A program made the position numbers and the translations under genes. Below, in pieces: positions 61,629-64,000 of a stretch of 64,000 bases of DNA; within the stretch, counting starts at the first letter, position 1; each line of letters starts with the position of its first letter. The stretch comes from CAZWRV01 sp964636325 (GTDB lineage Bacteria > Verrucomicrobiota > Lentisphaeria > Victivallales > GWF2-50-93). The stretch spans positions 1 to 64,000 of the forward strand of contig CAZWRV010000022.1 of NCBI GenBank assembly GCA_964636325.1, given 5' to 3'. A model generated the notes under the pieces. The model had not been told where the DNA came from. It ran no database searches and saw only the letters and a program-made list of their open reading frames with translations.

Positions 61629-61792
61629 CGGGATCCCTTGCGCATAGGTTAAGAGTCGTTCTACAATAATATCACGGATTGTCCCGCATTCAAATGCCGG
61701 CAGGAGCAAAGAGGCTTAAAAACTTAGAATCGGTTTTGAGGAAAGGCGTTGGAATGCGCCATTATCAGATTATATTTGTAGTTCCGCTGCCG

Positions 61793-61826
61793 ATAACGAA
61801 TAACCAATAACAAATAACCAATAACC
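61793..61826. repeat. Short tandem AATAACC/AATAACA array
   Basis: Four imperfect units of the pattern AATAACN just upstream of the uronate isomerase gene. A similar simple repeat of TAATTGTT words precedes the pfp gene at 34268-34297. Confidence 0.45.
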
Positions 61827-61838
61827 GGCCAGAATATA

Positions 61839-63209
61839 ATGCCATCATTCATTGGAGAGAAATATCTTCTTAGGTCCGGAACCGCCTTGAGGCTGTTCAA
61901 GGGGGTCCGGGATTTGCCGATTGTGGATCCGCACAACCACGCCGACGTCGCGGAGCTTGCGGAGAACCGGAACTACAGGGATCCGTGGAGGCTTTTCGCC
62001 GAGACCGACCACTACGTTTGGGAGGTGATGCGGAAGCGTTCTGTGCCCGAGGAGTTCATCACCGGCGGCGCTCCGCCCATGCGCAAGTGGCTGGAGCTGG
62101 CGGCCGTCTTCCCCGAAATCGCGGGAAATCCGGTCTACGAATGGATACATCTTGATCTGAGGCGCAGCCTGGGGATTGGTGAGACACTCGGCCCCGGAAC
62201 TGGGCGCGTGATCTGGGACAAGGCGTCCAAGGTTCTGGCCCGCAAGGACATGCGTCCGCTCCAGCTCCTCGGGAAGATGGGCGTAGAAGTAATGTGCTCC
62301 ACCGACGATCCTGCGGACCTGCTTGAGAATCACTCCAAGGTCAACGCGGCCGCGGGGAGGACGCTGGTGAGGCCCACGTGGCGTCCGGACAAGGCGGTGA
62401 ACATATTCTCCCCCGGATGGCCGGGCTATGTCCGCAGGCTCGGCGAGAGGTTCGGGATCAGGATAGGCAGCCTTGACGAACTGATGTCGGCCCTCTCCAT
62501 ATCCCACGACTATTTCCACGAATGCGGATGCCGCGCAAGCGACCACGGTGTGCGCGCGCCGCTGTCCGGAACGCCCTGCCGCGCGAAGGCGGCGAAGGCG
62601 TTCAGGAAGGCGCTGCGGGGCGCCAGGCTTTCCGACGAGGAGACGGCGGCCTTCATGGGGCATGTCTTCGGCGAGATCGCCGAATTCGATTCGCGCAGGG
62701 GGTGGGTCTTCCAGATACATGTCGGAGCGGTCCGGGACGTCAGGGACAGCCTTTTCGAATCGCTGGGTCCCGACACCGGCGGCGATGTCTCGGACCATTT
62801 CATAGACGTCCTCGGCCCCCTGCGCCCCTTCCTCAACCGCTTCGACGGACGCCTGAAGGTCGTGCTCTACTGCCTTGACCCTGGGCACCAGGCGACGCTG
62901 GCTACCCTGGCCAGGGCCTTCGGCTCCGACGTCAGGCTCGGCTCCGCATGGTGGCTCTGCGACACACCGGTGGGCATGAAACGCCAGCTCGAATACGTCG
63001 GCAGCGTCGACCTCCTTGCGAATTTCGCGGGGATGGTCTCGGATTCGCGCAAGCTCCTGTCCTACGGATCCAGGCATGAGATGTTCCGCAGGGTGCTCTG
63101 CGACGTCCTCGGCGACATGGTCGGCTGCGGGCAGATGCCTGAAAAGGCGGCGCTCTCATTGGCCAGAAGAATCTGCTACTCCGGCCCTAAGGAGTTCTTT
63201 GGGATATAG
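61839..63209 (+). CDS. uxaC: Uronate (glucuronate/galacturonate) isomerase
   Basis: A 456-residue enzyme of the amidohydrolase fold that interconverts D-glucuronate/fructuronate or D-galacturonate/tagaturonate. The N-terminal LPIVDPHNHAD gives the metal-site His pair. TDDPADLLENH, ALSISHDYFHECGCRASDHG and VFQIHVGAVRD are family motifs. The length matches UxaC. It stands alone without uxuA/uxaB nearby. With the PL22-like propeller gene it hints at pectin or other uronic-acid use. No ribosome binding site is obvious. Confidence 0.92.
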   Translation: MPSFIGEKYLLRSGTALRLFKGVRDLPIVDPHNHADVAELAENRNYRDPWRLFAETDHYVWEVMRKRSVPEEFITGGAPPMRKWLELAAVFPEIAGNPVYEWIHLDLRRSLGIGETLGPGTGRVIWDKASKVLARKDMRPLQLLGKMGVEVMCSTDDPADLLENHSKVNAAAGRTLVRPTWRPDKAVNIFSPGWPGYVRRLGERFGIRIGSLDELMSALSISHDYFHECGCRASDHGVRAPLSGTPCRAKAAKAFRKALRGARLSDEETAAFMGHVFGEIAEFDSRRGWVFQIHVGAVRDVRDSLFESLGPDTGGDVSDHFIDVLGPLRPFLNRFDGRLKVVLYCLDPGHQATLATLARAFGSDVRLGSAWWLCDTPVGMKRQLEYVGSVDLLANFAGMVSDSRKLLSYGSRHEMFRRVLCDVLGDMVGCGQMPEKAALSLARRICYSGPKEFFGI

Positions 63210-63243
63210 ATTCAGGCCCCCGCAGGAAAACACATATATTGAG

Positions 63244-63366
63244 GAATACCGTCCACCCGGGAAGGTATTTCAGTTCAGGTTTCCGGCTCCCCGCAATGGC
63301 AGGACGCAAAAGCAATTTCCCCCCTCTTTCATCCACATTGATGGGGGCGGGCCAGGAAATCTGAAA
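63244..63366. repeat. Family IV inverted-repeat element, copy 3
   Basis: Has the same left hairpin as copy 1 (GGAATACC/GGTATTTC), followed by TTCAGGTTTCCGGC, and ends GGCGGGCCAGGAAATCTGAAA. The 363-bp gap 63210-63572 contains this element; its right part (63370-63572) shows only the ribosome binding site of the next gene. Confidence 0.75.
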
Positions 63367-63572
63367 TTATGCGGCAATTAATTCTTGCGGCCTCTTGACT
63401 ATTTCATTTTCAATACTAGTTTTCTGCCCCTGCCACCTGGAAATCCTCAGAAGGGCGGCGGTCGTGGAGGAGTCTCTGCCGGGGCGGAAGCACCTTTGCA
63501 ACGGCATGGGATGCAGTGTAGTGTTTTGTTAAATCTCCGTGTCCTGACCAAAGGACTTTAGCGAGGTCAACC

Positions 63573-64000
63573 ATGAGCAAAAGCAAGACGAAGGCACCGA
63601 CGAAAGCACCGACGAAGGACAAGGCGAAGGCCCGGCCTTCAATCAAGCAACCGGCGAAGAAACCTGCTGTCCAGGCCATGCCGAAGCAGGCTCCGCCGAA
63701 GACGCCGCCTCCGAAAGCCGCCGTCAGTCAGCACTCTGCTGCCGGCAAGGCCGCTCCGGCGAAGATCCATTCCGGGAAGGCGCCGAAGTACAAGATCAAG
63801 ACCACGATGGATCATGACGGGATAGACTTCTCCCAGCTCAAGGGCAAGAAGAAGAAGTTCTACGAGTCCCTCATACGGGTCAGGGATGAAATCCTCGGCC
63901 AGTTCAAGTTCCACTCGGAGGAGGCGCTGGACAGCAACGCGGCGTCGGGCCTCGCCGGAAGCATGTCCAACCACATGGCCGACTACGGCAGCGACAACTT
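63573..64000 (+). CDS. DksA/TraR-family protein with basic N-terminal tail (cut by window end)
   Basis: The reading frame from ATG 63573 is open to the window end, giving about 142 residues. Residues 1-75 are rich in Lys, Pro and Ala (repeats such as KAPTKAPTKDKAKA). From about residue 80 it matches DksA/TraR proteins: FYESLIRVRDEILGQ, then SMSNHMADYGSDN, the conserved stretch before the C4 zinc finger, which is beyond the window. DksA-like proteins bind the RNA polymerase secondary channel. GAGGT seven bases upstream supports the start. Confidence 0.8.
   Translation, partial: MSKSKTKAPTKAPTKDKAKARPSIKQPAKKPAVQAMPKQAPPKTPPPKAAVSQHSAAGKAAPAKIHSGKAPKYKIKTTMDHDGIDFSQLKGKKKKFYESLIRVRDEILGQFKFHSEEALDSNAASGLAGSMSNHMADYGSDN

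Noticed and set aside
61845..63077. A 410-codon open frame opposite uxaC
   Set aside because: A compositional shadow; uronate isomerase motifs lie on the plus strand.

Overview
This is a GC-rich bacterial chromosome segment. It most likely comes from the Lentisphaerota/Verrucomicrobiota side of the PVC group. That placement is inferred from gene content: a DUF1559-type pseudopilin, zinc-ribbon Hanks kinases, PQQ-like propeller proteins, many glycoside hydrolases with LacI and AraC regulators, a PPi-dependent phosphofructokinase, and a ribosomal operon without rpmD. No rRNA, tRNA, CRISPR array, complete insertion sequence or prophage was recognised.

Layout. 1-7.1 kb: two membrane-anchored beta-propeller proteins and a glycosyltransferase overlapping as an operon, then an ECF sigma/anti-sigma pair closed by a clear terminator, then a nucleotide-sugar epimerase. 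7.3-26.7 kb: an accessory carbohydrate region with a glycyl radical enzyme and divergent AraC regulator, GH36, a CPBP protease, a PL22-like propeller, LacI regulators (one decayed), GH116, a uroporphyrinogen-decarboxylase-like protein and a metal-ligand-poor M24 protein. An AT-rich DUF3883 island sits inside it. 26.9-41.4 kb: zinc-ribbon membrane proteins including a Ser/Thr kinase, trpD, asd, pfp, and a cluster of TPR and GspG-like envelope proteins. 41.8-53.2 kb: secY to rplV ribosomal genes, a secreted coiled-coil protein, topA with an unusual tail, and a lipoprotein. 53.6-64 kb: a TIM-barrel-like enzyme, a decayed sugar-hydrolase fragment, a LarA homologue with a secreted toroid protein, a cupin, a STAS plus kinase/pseudo-phosphatase pair, uronate isomerase and the start of a DksA/TraR-like protein.

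How the genes work together. The accessory half looks like uptake-independent breakdown of plant or algal sugars (GH36, GH116, uronate isomerase, propeller lyase-like protein) under LacI/AraC control. Two candidate LacI operators are visible. Core metabolism is represented by trpD, asd and pfp, and translation and export by the ribosomal/secY block.

The most striking signal is not a gene. The window carries at least seven families of short non-autonomous repeats, several with terminal inverted repeats. One (family I) keeps its ends while swapping its internal hairpins, and one copy splits a gene remnant between 8-bp direct repeats. Another (family III) lies in frame inside a coding sequence. 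Other points of interest are a triplicated domain replacing the topoisomerase I zinc fingers, a kinase fused to an apparently dead phosphatase beside a STAS protein, and a pseudopilin with a foreign-looking leader.
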